A DNA stretch of 64,000 bases from Pseudobdellovibrionaceae bacterium (GCA_947444305.1 CANEZP010000019.1:1-64000); one strand, 5' to 3'. Shown: positions 20,068 to 30,800, counted from the first letter of the stretch. The notes: generated from the sequence alone by a model not told the origin. Numbers and translations: made by a program.

Positions 20068-21732
20068 TTAGGATAGAGCAGGAATCAACACGTACTCAAG
20101 CTGATCGGCGACTTCGATCAAATCTCTGCGCCCGAGCGCATCGTTTAGCCCCGTAAGCATGGTCGACCACTCCGCTTCACCGACCTTTGTCGAGTGGCGC
20201 GAGAGTTCGTGCAACGTAGAGAGCAAGCTTTGAAAATCGTCTTGCACGCTCGCCATCCGGAATTCCCGGATCGCGGGCAAGCAACGGCGCGCGAGCTCGA
20301 TCGCACGTCGGCTGTCGCCGGCGGGTTCAACGTGGCGGCGATAGATGGCCGTGATCGTCTGCAAGTCGGTAAAAAGATTTTTGGTGCGAACCAAAGTTTC
20401 CTCGGCCGAGCCGGGCGGTATTCGCAAACGTTCGGTCTCGAACCACTGGACAAGCGGATCGATGCGCGGATTCAGCCGGCTGATTTCGGTCAACATCTGG
20501 TCGATGTTTTTTAAAATCAGCGCCGACGTCTTGCGACGCTCGGGCACTTGGAAATTATCGATTTGCGCGAGCGCGAGTTCGCTCAATTCAAACAATCTTT
20601 GGAACCCGAGCAGATCCGCTTCGATTTCGGCTTCGGGGTAAGAGCCTTGCGTATACAAAGCCTCGATCAAGTGCCACGAAAAATCGTTGAAGCTTAACTC
20701 GTGGAGGCCGAAAGGCTTGAGCGGTCCCGTGCGGTAAGCGCAGGGACTATGAGCCGTTTCGCCGTCGAGCATTGCGCGGGCTTCTTTAGCCACGCGGGCG
20801 GGCGCGATGGATTCGAGATCGGCTTCGTAAAGCACCCGGCTACCCGAGCTCGTCGGTCCCGTCGTCCAAAAGTTTGCGGTCTCGGAGCTCAATTGCAAAA
20901 CGGGCGTTTGGGTCAGCGAAGCCATCTGTGAAGGTGCACTGTCGCAACCGATGAACAACCGGCTTTCGGCTAATAATTGCATCAGGCCGGTCAACGTGGT
21001 TTGCCCGGTAAGATTGTGCACGCGATTTTGGTCAAACTGCGAGGCCACGGCTTCGGCCATGGAACGCTCATCGGGACTACCGACGAGGATCCAATTTTCA
21101 TCACCGAGCGCGAGGCCTTCGCGAATTACCGCGGCCCATTTGTCGGGCGGGTAAAGTCTAAGCGATTGGCTAGCGCCTAAATGTATAACGATCTGTTCTT
21201 TACGCTCGCGCTTTTCAGGCAACGCGTGAAAGTCCTCGTCGGTGAGATCGACTTGCGCGACGAGACCGAATATCTGCGTCACGTGAAAGCGATTCGAGCG
21301 CCCGATTTCACCCTGCGCGAAAAAATAGGCGCTGGCGTCATCGGGGATATTGAGAAAGCCGTCCTCAAAACGAGTGTAACCGGTGGTTTCGGTATGACCG
21401 TGCGATAAAATATCGGCGAGGTAGCTCGATACCGGTGAGAATGAGAGATTCACGATTTTATGAAACTCAAGCTCACGCAGCGGTGCGATGGCCGCCTTCA
21501 GCAAATCGTGCGCGGCGCCTTCATCACCCTTGGTGTATACGGGCTCAAGAATATCGGCCGTCGGCCAGCTATGCGCCGTGATTCCGTTAAAACCGTTTAG
21601 CGCTTCGCGAAAACGATGACGGACCAACACGTGCAGCTCGGCCCCCGGGTGTTGCCGTTGCAACGCCTTGAGCGTGGGCCAAGTTTGGTAGATATCACCG
21701 AATCGTGCGAGTTGAAGAACTAGGATACGCAT
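20068..21732 (-). CDS. Glycosyltransferase family 9 (heptosyltransferase-like) with ~220-aa helical C-terminal extension
   Basis: MRILVLQLARFGDIYQTWPTLKALQRQHPGAELHVLVR; FIGCDSAPSQMASLTQTPVLQL. Confidence 0.85.
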   Translation of the reverse strand: MRILVLQLARFGDIYQTWPTLKALQRQHPGAELHVLVRHRFREALNGFNGITAHSWPTADILEPVYTKGDEGAAHDLLKAAIAPLRELEFHKIVNLSFSPVSSYLADILSHGHTETTGYTRFEDGFLNIPDDASAYFFAQGEIGRSNRFHVTQIFGLVAQVDLTDEDFHALPEKRERKEQIVIHLGASQSLRLYPPDKWAAVIREGLALGDENWILVGSPDERSMAEAVASQFDQNRVHNLTGQTTLTGLMQLLAESRLFIGCDSAPSQMASLTQTPVLQLSSETANFWTTGPTSSGSRVLYEADLESIAPARVAKEARAMLDGETAHSPCAYRTGPLKPFGLHELSFNDFSWHLIEALYTQGSYPEAEIEADLLGFQRLFELSELALAQIDNFQVPERRKTSALILKNIDQMLTEISRLNPRIDPLVQWFETERLRIPPGSAEETLVRTKNLFTDLQTITAIYRRHVEPAGDSRRAIELARRCLPAIREFRMASVQDDFQSLLSTLHELSRHSTKVGEAEWSTMLTGLNDALGRRDLIEVADQLEYVLIPALS

Positions 21733-21874
21733 TCGTCAGTTGTTCCTTAATCATTTCTTCGAGAAGTTTTAGGCTCTTGGCATCTTTCGAGTAACCGCGG
21801 GTCGAGATAATTTTGCGCGTCGAAGTTTCTAAACGTTCGAGCACGGCTTTTAGTTTTTCGGGCGTTTCGTTCAT
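21695..21874 (-). CDS. Small conserved-looking protein (59 aa) between the two GT9 genes
   Basis: Read from sequence, below the ORF-track cutoff: MNETPEKLKAVLERLETSTRKIISTRGYSKDAKSLKLLEEMIKEQLTNAYPSSSTRTIR*; upstream AAAGGAAAAGGT. Confidence 0.6.
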   Translation of the reverse strand: MNETPEKLKAVLERLETSTRKIISTRGYSKDAKSLKLLEEMIKEQLTNAYPSSSTRTIR

Positions 21875-21929
21875 ACCTTTTCCTTTAGGGTAAACGTTTT
21901 TCTTAGACGTTTCTTCTTAAACGTACTTC

Positions 21930-23417
21930 TTAAACATTTTCGGTCCAGTTTGATTTCAACGTACGGATTAGCTTGGTCTTGTGTTCAAGATGCTGGTGCG
22001 CAAATTCGAGTTCGATCTGTTTTTTACGAAACTTCGCGATGTCGAGGAGGTCCGTACGCGGTGCACGTTCGCGCTTTAGGGTAAAGAGTTCTGAGCTGAC
22101 CGCCAGCGTCCGGTCGCCTTCCCGCTTCTCTAGGAAGTCGAGGTGCGCGAGCACGGGCAATTCAGCATCACCGGGAATTAACGCACGAAGTTCACGGCGT
22201 AGCGCCACGCCCTCGCTGCCGAATTCCGAAAATTGTTTCTGTCGTTCACGGTTGAGCGTGATCTTCCAAGCGCAACGCTCGACGAGCGTCGTGACCAAAC
22301 GAACGTTGCACTGCTCACTTAAATCCTGCGCGTACCAAAATCCCGAGCTGAGCTCGCGGCTGCGCAAGATATTCACTTCATTTTTGTAAGCGGCGGCGAC
22401 TTGTTCGATGGCGGCCCAATTGCCGTTAAGTAAGGCCGACGTCGCGCCGTGGACCGCGCCTACCGAAGGCACGCCGTCGTTAACCGCGCGCATGATCAAG
22501 GAGTCGGCTTTGTAAATGCCCGTACGGCGGGAATCGCTCCAGCCGATGCTGAGCTCGACGACTTTGGCCGAGCCGGAATTAGCCAAATGTTTAATGCTCG
22601 TATCGCCGGTGACCAAAACCTGGGCACGGTTCAACAGCGCGACGGCGCCTTCGAGCGAGGTGATCGCGGGAATAATCGTAACGCCGGCGTTCGCGATAAA
22701 TTCATTAATCCGGTCGCTCTCATTCGGAGCGCCGATGGCCACGATCTGCGCCGCGGGCCTTTCGCGTTTTATGTTACGGACAAAATCGGTCCATTGCGAA
22801 AGCGGCCAATTTTTCTTCTCGTCTGAAGTAAAAAGTTGGAGGGCGATCACTTCGCCTTCGCTTAAGGCAAGCGCGTCGACTTCGGCCTTACCCTTCGCGG
22901 TGGAGGTCATCTTCCAGTCGCGACCCGATTCACCGAGACCGCAAGCGTGCGCAAAAATATCCGTGTGGTGGAAGACGTCTTCAACTTCGCCGTCGGCGCG
23001 CTCATCCAGGTACCGGAACCAAGGCGAATAGAAATGCGGCAAACCTTTAAGATCGTAGGTTAGCCCGAGGCGGTCGCCGGCTTTGAGGTAGCCCGCGACC
23101 CACGCCGAGAAATGCGTTTGCGTGAGGTTAATGATCAAATCGTATTTTTCGGCGTTGATCGCGTCTAGCTGCTCTTGCAGAACGGCGAACGAAGCCAGCG
23201 TCGGCACGTCGGCTCGGTTCATGCCCTCTTGCAATTCATCGCGGTTCAACGTCCACCAGCGGCGCACGTTAGGGAGCATCGAGTGAAGTTGTCCGACGGG
23301 TTTAAAGCTAAGGACGTCGATCAGGGCATCGCCCCGCTTCGCGGCCAGGCCGTTGATCACCGGGACGGTCATCACCATGTCGCCCAAGCGTAAAAGATTG
23401 ATAACGAGTATCTTCAT
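21930..23417 (-). CDS. Glycosyltransferase family 9 protein
   Basis: MKILVINLLRLGDMVMTVPVINGLAAKRGDALIDVLSFKP; VLVTGDTSIKHLANSGSAKVVELSIG. Confidence 0.88.
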   Translation of the reverse strand: MKILVINLLRLGDMVMTVPVINGLAAKRGDALIDVLSFKPVGQLHSMLPNVRRWWTLNRDELQEGMNRADVPTLASFAVLQEQLDAINAEKYDLIINLTQTHFSAWVAGYLKAGDRLGLTYDLKGLPHFYSPWFRYLDERADGEVEDVFHHTDIFAHACGLGESGRDWKMTSTAKGKAEVDALALSEGEVIALQLFTSDEKKNWPLSQWTDFVRNIKRERPAAQIVAIGAPNESDRINEFIANAGVTIIPAITSLEGAVALLNRAQVLVTGDTSIKHLANSGSAKVVELSIGWSDSRRTGIYKADSLIMRAVNDGVPSVGAVHGATSALLNGNWAAIEQVAAAYKNEVNILRSRELSSGFWYAQDLSEQCNVRLVTTLVERCAWKITLNRERQKQFSEFGSEGVALRRELRALIPGDAELPVLAHLDFLEKREGDRTLAVSSELFTLKRERAPRTDLLDIAKFRKKQIELEFAHQHLEHKTKLIRTLKSNWTENV

Positions 23418-24037
23418 TACTTCACCAACTCTCTTAGGGCCTTGAACAAAAGCTTTTCTCGCTCTTCGGAATTTTGCACGAGCTCGGTTTGTTCTAGATC
23501 GTAAATAGTCAACGGCATGTCGGAAGCACGGTCGATGCGCGAATGAGCGTCAAAGCCGGGAGCGTTGCGCAGCTTCCACTGCCAAGTCAGCGCGCCCCAG
23601 TCGCGGCCGAGCAATTGGGCCCGGCATTCTTCGTATACTTTCGCGTCTATCAGCAGCGATGCCGGGTGCATCAAGACAACGAAGCTGCCGAGCACGGCTT
23701 TTTTAACTTGCATGGAGGCTCGCAATTCGCGGGCCGTCTTCACGTGTTCGAACGTCACGCGGCTGGCCGGAAACATGTGCAAACCTTGGGACGCGGTTAA
23801 AATTTGTTCGTGAGTATCGATGACCAAAATCTTGGCATCGGTTCTGTCGAGAAGCTCGGCGACGTGGTGACCCGACGCCATCCCGAGCACGATCACCGTG
23901 CGCACCTTCTCAAGGAATTCGGGGCGACGATCGATCCATTCGCGCGCCTCTTGCCGCGGATTGAAACGGGAGGCGAGCAGCCGGCCGCCGAAACGAATGA
24001 CCTTCTCGCCGTTAGCGGCGTCGATAATCTCGATCAA
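23417..24037 (-). CDS. Rossmann-like protein resembling the region around Maf/DUF115 motility-associated factors
   Basis: VRTVIVLGMASGHHVAELLDRTDAKILVIDTHEQILTASQGLHMFP; overlaps both neighbouring genes. Confidence 0.5.
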   Translation of the reverse strand: MIEIIDAANGEKVIRFGGRLLASRFNPRQEAREWIDRRPEFLEKVRTVIVLGMASGHHVAELLDRTDAKILVIDTHEQILTASQGLHMFPASRVTFEHVKTARELRASMQVKKAVLGSFVVLMHPASLLIDAKVYEECRAQLLGRDWGALTWQWKLRNAPGFDAHSRIDRASDMPLTIYDLEQTELVQNSEEREKLLFKALRELVK

Positions 24038-24966
24038 GCGTTTGTCCTTAGTTGAGCGGCTAATTGCAGCGCCTGTTCGTTCGCGGGATTCACCGCGAGT
24101 AAACGTTCAAGTTCCAACTTCGCAGAATTAGCTTCGCCGCGCCGATGGCTTAGCCAGACGAAGGCGAGCGATAACTTCTCGTTCCAGCCGCCTTCCATCA
24201 AAAAATTGCGGATCAATTCAAGAGCGCGGAATTCGCGGCCCTCTTGCGTGCTCCACTCGAGCGCAAGACCAAGCGCCGTTTCGTTGAGCGGATTGTATTG
24301 CAGAGCCGCTTCGATGTTTCCCCACGCGAGTTCCCAATCGCCTTTCATGCGATGGCAGAGCGCCAGTCCAACCCACGCTTTGTCATTTTCCGGATTGATT
24401 TCGAGCGCGGCGCGGAACTGTTCAAGGGCTTCGTCCCATTTCGCTTTTTGAATTTCGAGCGTACCTAAGTTTACGTATAAGGTGTCCGAACCGGGATTCA
24501 AGCGATGAGCTTTGAAGTAGTTGTCTTGTGCCGAATCGAAATCGCCTTTACGAACAAGAATGTTGCCGAGCGTTTTGAAAACTTCGAAGAGTCCTTTTGC
24601 GTTCTCGGGTGCGACGAGTACCGCTTGTTGCAAGTGATCGAAAGCATGATCCATTTGATCAAGCTGATATTCGACTTGCGCCAACGCGTTCAAGGTTTCG
24701 AACCGGTAATCGATTTTGATAACGTTACGAAGAATGCGAACGCTCTCGTCGAAACGATTCATCAAACGCAAACGGTTCGCCAATTCCATCGCGATCAAAC
24801 TATCGTTGGGGTCGATTTGTAAAATCATGTATAGCTCGGCAAGGTCGAGCTTCGGTGATTCAACCGGCGGCTGAATTTTACTTATTAAGACTTCGGCCGT
24901 GGGCGTGTGCTGATTTAATTCCAAGGTTGCCTCCAACATGATCTTGTTGAGCAACCCCGGTGCCAA
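24034..24966 (-). CDS. Tetratricopeptide repeat protein
   Basis: Repeated TPR units (GDFDSAQDNYFKAHRLNPGSDTLYVNLGTLEIQKAKWDEALEQFRAALEINPENDKAWVGLALCH). Confidence 0.92.
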   Translation of the reverse strand: MAPGLLNKIMLEATLELNQHTPTAEVLISKIQPPVESPKLDLAELYMILQIDPNDSLIAMELANRLRLMNRFDESVRILRNVIKIDYRFETLNALAQVEYQLDQMDHAFDHLQQAVLVAPENAKGLFEVFKTLGNILVRKGDFDSAQDNYFKAHRLNPGSDTLYVNLGTLEIQKAKWDEALEQFRAALEINPENDKAWVGLALCHRMKGDWELAWGNIEAALQYNPLNETALGLALEWSTQEGREFRALELIRNFLMEGGWNEKLSLAFVWLSHRRGEANSAKLELERLLAVNPANEQALQLAAQLRTNA

Positions 24967-25050
24967 ATTTGCTTGAGCTTAAAACGGGAACTGAGGTCTT
25001 TTTCTAGGCGGAGGGCTGGACGGAATCACTCCCGTCCAGTCAAATTTCTG

Positions 25051-25488
25051 TTACGCTTCTTCGTCGAGTTTGCCGGGTGCATCGCCCGATTTGTACGCGC
25101 CGATGGCTTTTTTGCCGGACTGGACGGTACGCAATTCACGAATGATGTTGGACTTGGCTTTTTCGATTACGGAAAGAATTTGTAAGTCCTGCGCCAAGAT
25201 GCGCTGAACCATGTCGTTCTTTATATTCATGGCCGTAACCATTTCCTTTTTATTCTGATTCGATACGACGGGCGCATCACCGTGCGTGCTGGCGGCCGCG
25301 TCGATCAAACGATCGATGCAACGAACAAGATCAAGAATCGTCTCGCGCGATTGATAGAAAACTTCGAGGTTATCGAAATTGCCTTCTGAGAAGTTGAGCA
25401 GTTCGCCCTCGTTGAGCTCCAAGAACTTACCGAGATGGTAATTCTTGTCCTTTAATAAATTAATGATCGTGTCCATTTGGCCCTCCAT
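25051..25488 (-). CDS. FliT/FlgN-like flagellar chaperone-type helical protein
   Basis: Helical ~145-aa protein immediately downstream of fliS (positional plus composition evidence). Confidence 0.5.
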   Translation of the reverse strand: MEGQMDTIINLLKDKNYHLGKFLELNEGELLNFSEGNFDNLEVFYQSRETILDLVRCIDRLIDAAASTHGDAPVVSNQNKKEMVTAMNIKNDMVQRILAQDLQILSVIEKAKSNIIRELRTVQSGKKAIGAYKSGDAPGKLDEEA

Positions 25489-25508
25489 GACCTGTATGAG
25501 AAGAATCC

Positions 25509-25904
25509 CTATTTGTTGCTAAGATTTTCTTCGCGCTTAATTTTTTCGAGCGCTTCCACCCATCCTGAGTAGAGCGTTTCGAGAACTTTCAATGCATCTT
25601 CAAGGGGCTTCGGTTGCCCGGTCGCGTTCGTCTTCGTCAGCTGTTCCGTAATGAACATATAGAGCTGCTCGAGGTTCTTCGCGATATCTCCACCGACTTC
25701 ATGATTCAAAGTGTTGTTCAATTCCATGACGATGTCGTAGGCGCGGCCGATGTTTATTCCGCGACCCGCGATATCTTTCTTCTCGATGGCGATCAACGCT
25801 TGTTTCACGAAGCGGATTGCGCCTTCGTAAAGCATCAGCAAGATTTTTTCTTTGCTCGCGCTTTGTACCGAGGTCTTTTTATATTGTGCTACGCCACTTT
25901 TCAT
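25509..25904 (-). CDS. fliS: Flagellar export chaperone FliS
   Basis: YKKTSVQSASKEKILLMLYEGAIRFVKQALIAIEKKDIAGRGINIGRAYDIVMELNNTLNHE. Confidence 0.95.
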   Translation of the reverse strand: MKSGVAQYKKTSVQSASKEKILLMLYEGAIRFVKQALIAIEKKDIAGRGINIGRAYDIVMELNNTLNHEVGGDIAKNLEQLYMFITEQLTKTNATGQPKPLEDALKVLETLYSGWVEALEKIKREENLSNK

Positions 25905-25908
25905 AACC

Positions 25909-27291
25909 TTATCCTAACCCTGGAATTGCCCCGCCGCCGCCCATGCCGGCCGCGGAGATCTGGCCCTGTTGGCCTTTTAATTTACTCATCGTTTCTTCAA
26001 GCTTCGCGAACTTGTTACGAAGCTGATCTTCCTTCTTCGATAATTGCCGTTCTTTATTGGCAATTTGGTCGTCCATCTGGCCGATCCGGTCCGTCAGCGC
26101 TTTCTTACGGATCGCAACCGGGCCGAAAGCCGAATTTAAGACGGTGCCGATCTCTCGCTTAACGGATGAGATCAAGCCGGTACTAAAGCCATCGCCCGCC
26201 AAAAACTTTTGGACGTCGGCCGGGCTCTTAGCCATTGTGTCGTTAAACTTTTTGTCGTCGTACTCAAGCACCCCTTGGCGATTGAATTGGATGCCGAGCT
26301 GATTCAAACGGTTGATGCTGGATTTGACGCCGTACTGCGGATTCTGCACGAGCGAGCGAATCCGCTGCTCGATACTCCGGAGTAAACTATCGCCGCCGAG
26401 CGTGCTCGACGTATCCGTCTTCTCGTTCACCTTGTTCTGACTTTGGATGAAACTTAAAACGCCGTTCAAACCATCGACGAAAGTTTTTACCTTACCGGTG
26501 ACGACTTCTGTATCTTCCTTGATGCTCAAGTTCACCGTTTTACCGGGGCTCGCCTGTTTTAAATCAAGCGTAACGCCCGGCACGATATCCGGGACCTTGT
26601 TGTCCCCGATTTCAAATTCAAAACCGTCGACTTTAACTTTTCCGTTTTTGGCGGCTTTCTCTTGATCAAAGTAAATATCTTGATCGCCGTCGAGGAAATA
26701 AAGCGTCGGGTACTTAACGGTGTTGTCATTGCCGACCGCATCGCCGGAGACCATGAGCTTGAAGGGCTCGTCGGGATCACTGCGGTCATTGATGACGCTC
26801 GCTTTGACGCCAAGGCCGCTCGAGTTGATGACTTTCGCCACGCCTTCGAGCGTGCTGTTTTCTTCTTTGATATAAATTTCTTTTTCGCCCTCGGTTGTTT
26901 CGAAAGTAAAATAGCCGACGCCGATTTTCGTTTTGTCTTTGTCGGGAAAGCCGTTGGTGATCGCCGCGGCTTTTTGCGCAAGCTCCATCACTTCGACGTT
27001 CCAATTTCCGTTTACCGCCGAGTTAGGATCGACGACACCCGTGATAACGTTCGGATCACCCGACGTTAACTTAATATCAGTGAAGCCTTTGCTGCTGGCG
27101 AGTGTGCCTAAAGAGCCGGTCACGGCATTGAGTTTCGTCTCCAACTCTTGCACGAGTTTGAGACGACTCTCCTGCTTACCTTTAGCAGTCTCGATCGTCT
27201 TGATGGGAATGCGCTCGGCTTCCACCAATTGATCGACTATGTTCGGCGGTAACCCTGAAGCGAGTCCGCTGAATGAGATTTTGCCTGCCAT
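25909..27291 (-). CDS. fliD: Flagellar hook-associated protein 2 (filament cap) FliD
   Basis: ISFSGLASGLPPNIVDQLVEAERIPI...; C-terminal FliD domain; fliS downstream. Confidence 0.94.
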   Translation of the reverse strand: MAGKISFSGLASGLPPNIVDQLVEAERIPIKTIETAKGKQESRLKLVQELETKLNAVTGSLGTLASSKGFTDIKLTSGDPNVITGVVDPNSAVNGNWNVEVMELAQKAAAITNGFPDKDKTKIGVGYFTFETTEGEKEIYIKEENSTLEGVAKVINSSGLGVKASVINDRSDPDEPFKLMVSGDAVGNDNTVKYPTLYFLDGDQDIYFDQEKAAKNGKVKVDGFEFEIGDNKVPDIVPGVTLDLKQASPGKTVNLSIKEDTEVVTGKVKTFVDGLNGVLSFIQSQNKVNEKTDTSSTLGGDSLLRSIEQRIRSLVQNPQYGVKSSINRLNQLGIQFNRQGVLEYDDKKFNDTMAKSPADVQKFLAGDGFSTGLISSVKREIGTVLNSAFGPVAIRKKALTDRIGQMDDQIANKERQLSKKEDQLRNKFAKLEETMSKLKGQQGQISAAGMGGGGAIPGLG

Positions 27292-27298
27292 TCATTCT

Positions 27299-27322
27299 CC
27301 TGCGTTCTTTTATTCTCGCAGG
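27299..27322 (-). promoter_or_regulatory. SD-sequestering hairpin in the fliD leader
   Basis: mRNA sense CCTGCG-AGAATAAAAGAA-CGCAGG, 3' arm overlaps the GCAGGAG ribosome-binding site. Confidence 0.45.
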
Positions 27323-27354
27323 GGATTTTAGGAAATCGTGAGTCAATTAAATGA

Positions 27355-27726
27355 CTACATCGCTTTGTCTAGAAACTTACCGGTCTGGCGATCTTTGTCG
27401 CGGGTGACGGACCATAGTTGGCTCTCAGAAAGCCTACGCACGGTCACGCCGTTGGGATCGACGATGTAAATCACGCGAACACCGTCGTTCACCTCGACTT
27501 TGATCACGAGGTTATTAGATTTAAGTCCGGGTGTTTCGCCTAAGGTCTTGATGGCATCGTCAAATTCTTGCTGGGATAGATTGCGTTTTGTTTCGCCTTC
27601 TTGTTGATGGCGCTTGCCGTCGGCGTCGCGATCGCTGCTCGATTTAGCGCGCGAGTTACCATCGACCTTCGGTTTCGGGTCGATCGGCTGAACAGGAGCT
27701 ACGAAGACACTCTTGATATTCATCAC
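27355..27726 (-). CDS. flaG: FlaG-family flagellar protein
   Basis: C-terminal FlaG-like VIKVEVNDGVRVIYIVDPNGVTVRRLSESQL; adjacent to fliD-fliS. Confidence 0.7.
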   Translation of the reverse strand: MMNIKSVFVAPVQPIDPKPKVDGNSRAKSSSDRDADGKRHQQEGETKRNLSQQEFDDAIKTLGETPGLKSNNLVIKVEVNDGVRVIYIVDPNGVTVRRLSESQLWSVTRDKDRQTGKFLDKAM

Positions 27727-27811
27727 AGTCTATTTCGGGAGAATATTCCCGGAACATTACGTCCCGTTTTGAAATCGCGACCTTTGGTCCTCAGATATTC
27801 GGTCCCCGAAA

Positions 27812-27838
27812 CAAAAAAGGCGCCCCGGTGGGCGCCTT
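27812..27838 (-). terminator. Rho-independent terminator
   Basis: Minus strand AAGGCGCCC-ACCG-GGGCGCCTT followed by TTTTGT, just after the 27864..31001 stop. Confidence 0.85.
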
Positions 27839-27863
27839 AAACAAACATTCGGTAATAATTTGC

Positions 27864-30800
27864 TTACGGGGCCGTGTACTTCAACGACCGCAATCCACCG
27901 CCGAGCAGATTATTGATGTTGACCACTTTGTCCACGCCGCTGTCCGCGACCTCGGAATCGGACGGCATTTGCAGAATGAAGCTGCCGGCCGCGAGACCCG
28001 TGCCCGTCTTTTCTATGTTCAACCCACCTTCGCGCGAGAACGTTAGGAAGACTAGACCGAAGACCTGAAGGGCATTGAGGTTCGTGTCGGCCGCGATCGT
28101 GTGCGCACCGTCGAACCAACCGTTGAACGCCGTGGTCAGCAATTTCTTAGCGCCCGCGGGATCACCGAAGACGTAACCATTGTCACGCCCCTGCAGCGCG
28201 GCCGTGCGCAAAGGATTGTTGTTTCCGGGCATCGAATACCAACGAGTGTACTCATGCGAGCTCGAAAATGAAATGTCGTTGCTCGACGCAATCGTGTTCG
28301 TGGGATTCGACGGGTCGCAATCCAATTGCTGATTGTTGTTGCCGTCGATGAAGTAAGGCTCTTTGTCACAGCGGAAGCTCGGGTTGACGTAAGGCCCGTT
28401 GTGAATCTGCTTGTTCGACGCGACTTCCGAGAAGTTTCCGTTCCCGTAGGTGAAGTATACGTCGTTTAACTGATCGAGCGTATAAACTACGGCGTTAGCA
28501 ACGTTGCAATTGACGCTGCCGCTGACGATTCCGCAAACCGGCGTTGACGAGGCCGTGCCGTCGGAATCTTGAGTCGTCGTTCGGACTTCTCCGTTTTCGT
28601 TCACGAGATAGAAATTCTCAACCGTGCAATTCGCGGGACAATTGACGTAGCGGGGCACGATGTAATGCCCGCCCGCGTTCGATTCCGTGAGCCCGTCGTT
28701 ACCGGTGTCTCCGACACCGATGATAACTTGCAGCGGCGTCATGTAGGCGAAGTCACCACTCGACATGACGTTCAGAGGCTGCGTGGCCGAACCGAGATAG
28801 ACCCCGGTCGTCTTGTAGTTCGTCGTGATCATCGTGCCGAAAGCAGGTGCCCCCGACGAAGATATCGGCGTGTAAGATAGAACATTGTAGCTTGGGCAAT
28901 TTGATCCGCCCTCCCCGCAATTCCAGCTCAGCTTTACGTTGATCATCGTGCCGGCGGGACACGAAGGACTCATGCCAAGAATCGCTTGCGTGGGGCAATC
29001 ATCTTGGAACAAGGCGATTTTGATCGCCCGTTCTTGATTCAATTCATCCATCAACATGCGGCCGTCGGAGACTCGCGTGAAGCCGACGATGCCGGTGAAG
29101 CCGCTGCGGTCGAAGAAAGGACGCATGAGGTACGCGCCGGTGGCCGATTGCGTGACGGTGTCGATGCGGCGGGTGGGTTGGTCTACGGAGATCGTCGTTC
29201 CCAATCCGACGTTTACGCGTACGACGGGGTACGGCGTACCCGAAGTGCCCAGGCAAGGTTCCGAACTCGTAAGGTCAAAGCAAGGATTCGCGCCCGAACT
29301 TGATCCGCGGCGAATGTCCTCGCTATAGATCGCGAAGACTTTGCGATTGCCGGTCGGATTGTTCTCGACGTGCGTTTGCTCATTCACGAAAGAATCGATT
29401 TGCGGCATCGAGGGAACCGGGCCACCGTAAATAAGATTGGTTGCGCCGGCGTTCGAGCCCGCGCCCACCGCGGTCACCAACGCGCTGATTTGCGTGCGTC
29501 CGATGCCGAGCGTTGAGCTCAGTTCCGAGGGCGCCCATTGGACGGCACCCGCCATGAACGGAAACGATAAATGACGGTCGGTCGCGTAGCCGGGTAAGAT
29601 GTTGCAACCCGAAACGGCGCAGTACGAGAGAGATGAATCGCCCCAAGGAATATTCGGGACCGCGGTCCAAGCTCCCGCGTCGTTCTTGTAATGAAAAGCG
29701 CTGTTGGTCAGTTCACCGGTCGCGCCGTTCGGTCGCGAGACGTGAAATAAACGTGCGTTCATGCCGGCATCGGCGGTTGAGTTATAGCTGAACATGATCT
29801 GATCGATATTCGCCAAGCGGTATTGAGCTTTCGAGAATAACGATTGGCCGAGCGCCGTAAGCACGCCGTCTTTCCCACCGGTCATATCTTCCGCGAAGGC
29901 CATACCGCCGTCGTCCCCGCCCCGCTCATCGCCGCGATTGCGGTTTGATTTGCTAAGCGTAGGCTGGATTAAACAGAAATTAGATATTCCGTGGAAGTCA
30001 TCGGATGCGAAAGTGCCGGCGGGAAACAACGCAACGAGTCCGGTGTTGTTATTATCGCAACCAGCGGCAAGTTCCGCTTCGAATGCACCACCCGTCGTCA
30101 TATTCAAAAGCACGGGAAAGTTTAAACCCGAGTACACCAGCTTCGCGATGGCGCGCGTGCAAGTGATCGCGCTTTTACCGGCGATGGTGCTTTCGCAATC
30201 GGCAAAGGCCGTAACTTGGCTCTTCGCGCCTTCAACCGATTGTTCAACAGTAGCCGGGATCGGCTTGGCAATTTCGTACGCGGTGGTCGAACTGTTCGCC
30301 TGCGCGGCGGTCGTGGTGGTTTGTAAGCCACCCGCGATGATCGCGGCTTCGGCGACCGAAGGCGGCTGCATCGCGCCGCTTTGAATTGCCGTTTCGATGG
30401 TCGACTTTAAAATCGAGATAATCGAATCCATATTCGCGACGATCGCGGCTTTGACCGCCGTGGCGCTATCACCGGTCAGACCGAGTGAATCAACCGCGGT
30501 GAGAACCGCTTGGATAATTTTTGCCGCAACGATCGTGGAAACCGGGCTGGTCACCTCGGGATCTTTATCCGCGATCTCGCTCGTGTCGGCCTTCACTACG
30601 CTCGTGTACTTTTCATTCGCTCCGCAGTTCGCGATCACTTTATAGGTCTTACCCGCTTCGAGGCCCCTAAGGGTATAAGTGCCGTCCGTGCCCGAAGTCG
30701 TGTTCGCAAGTTCAGCGTTGCTGAGTAAATCAAGAGCGGACAGCGCACAACCGTTCACCGCAAATTCGGCGAGCTTGTTGGTCTTGCCGGGCTTGTACGC

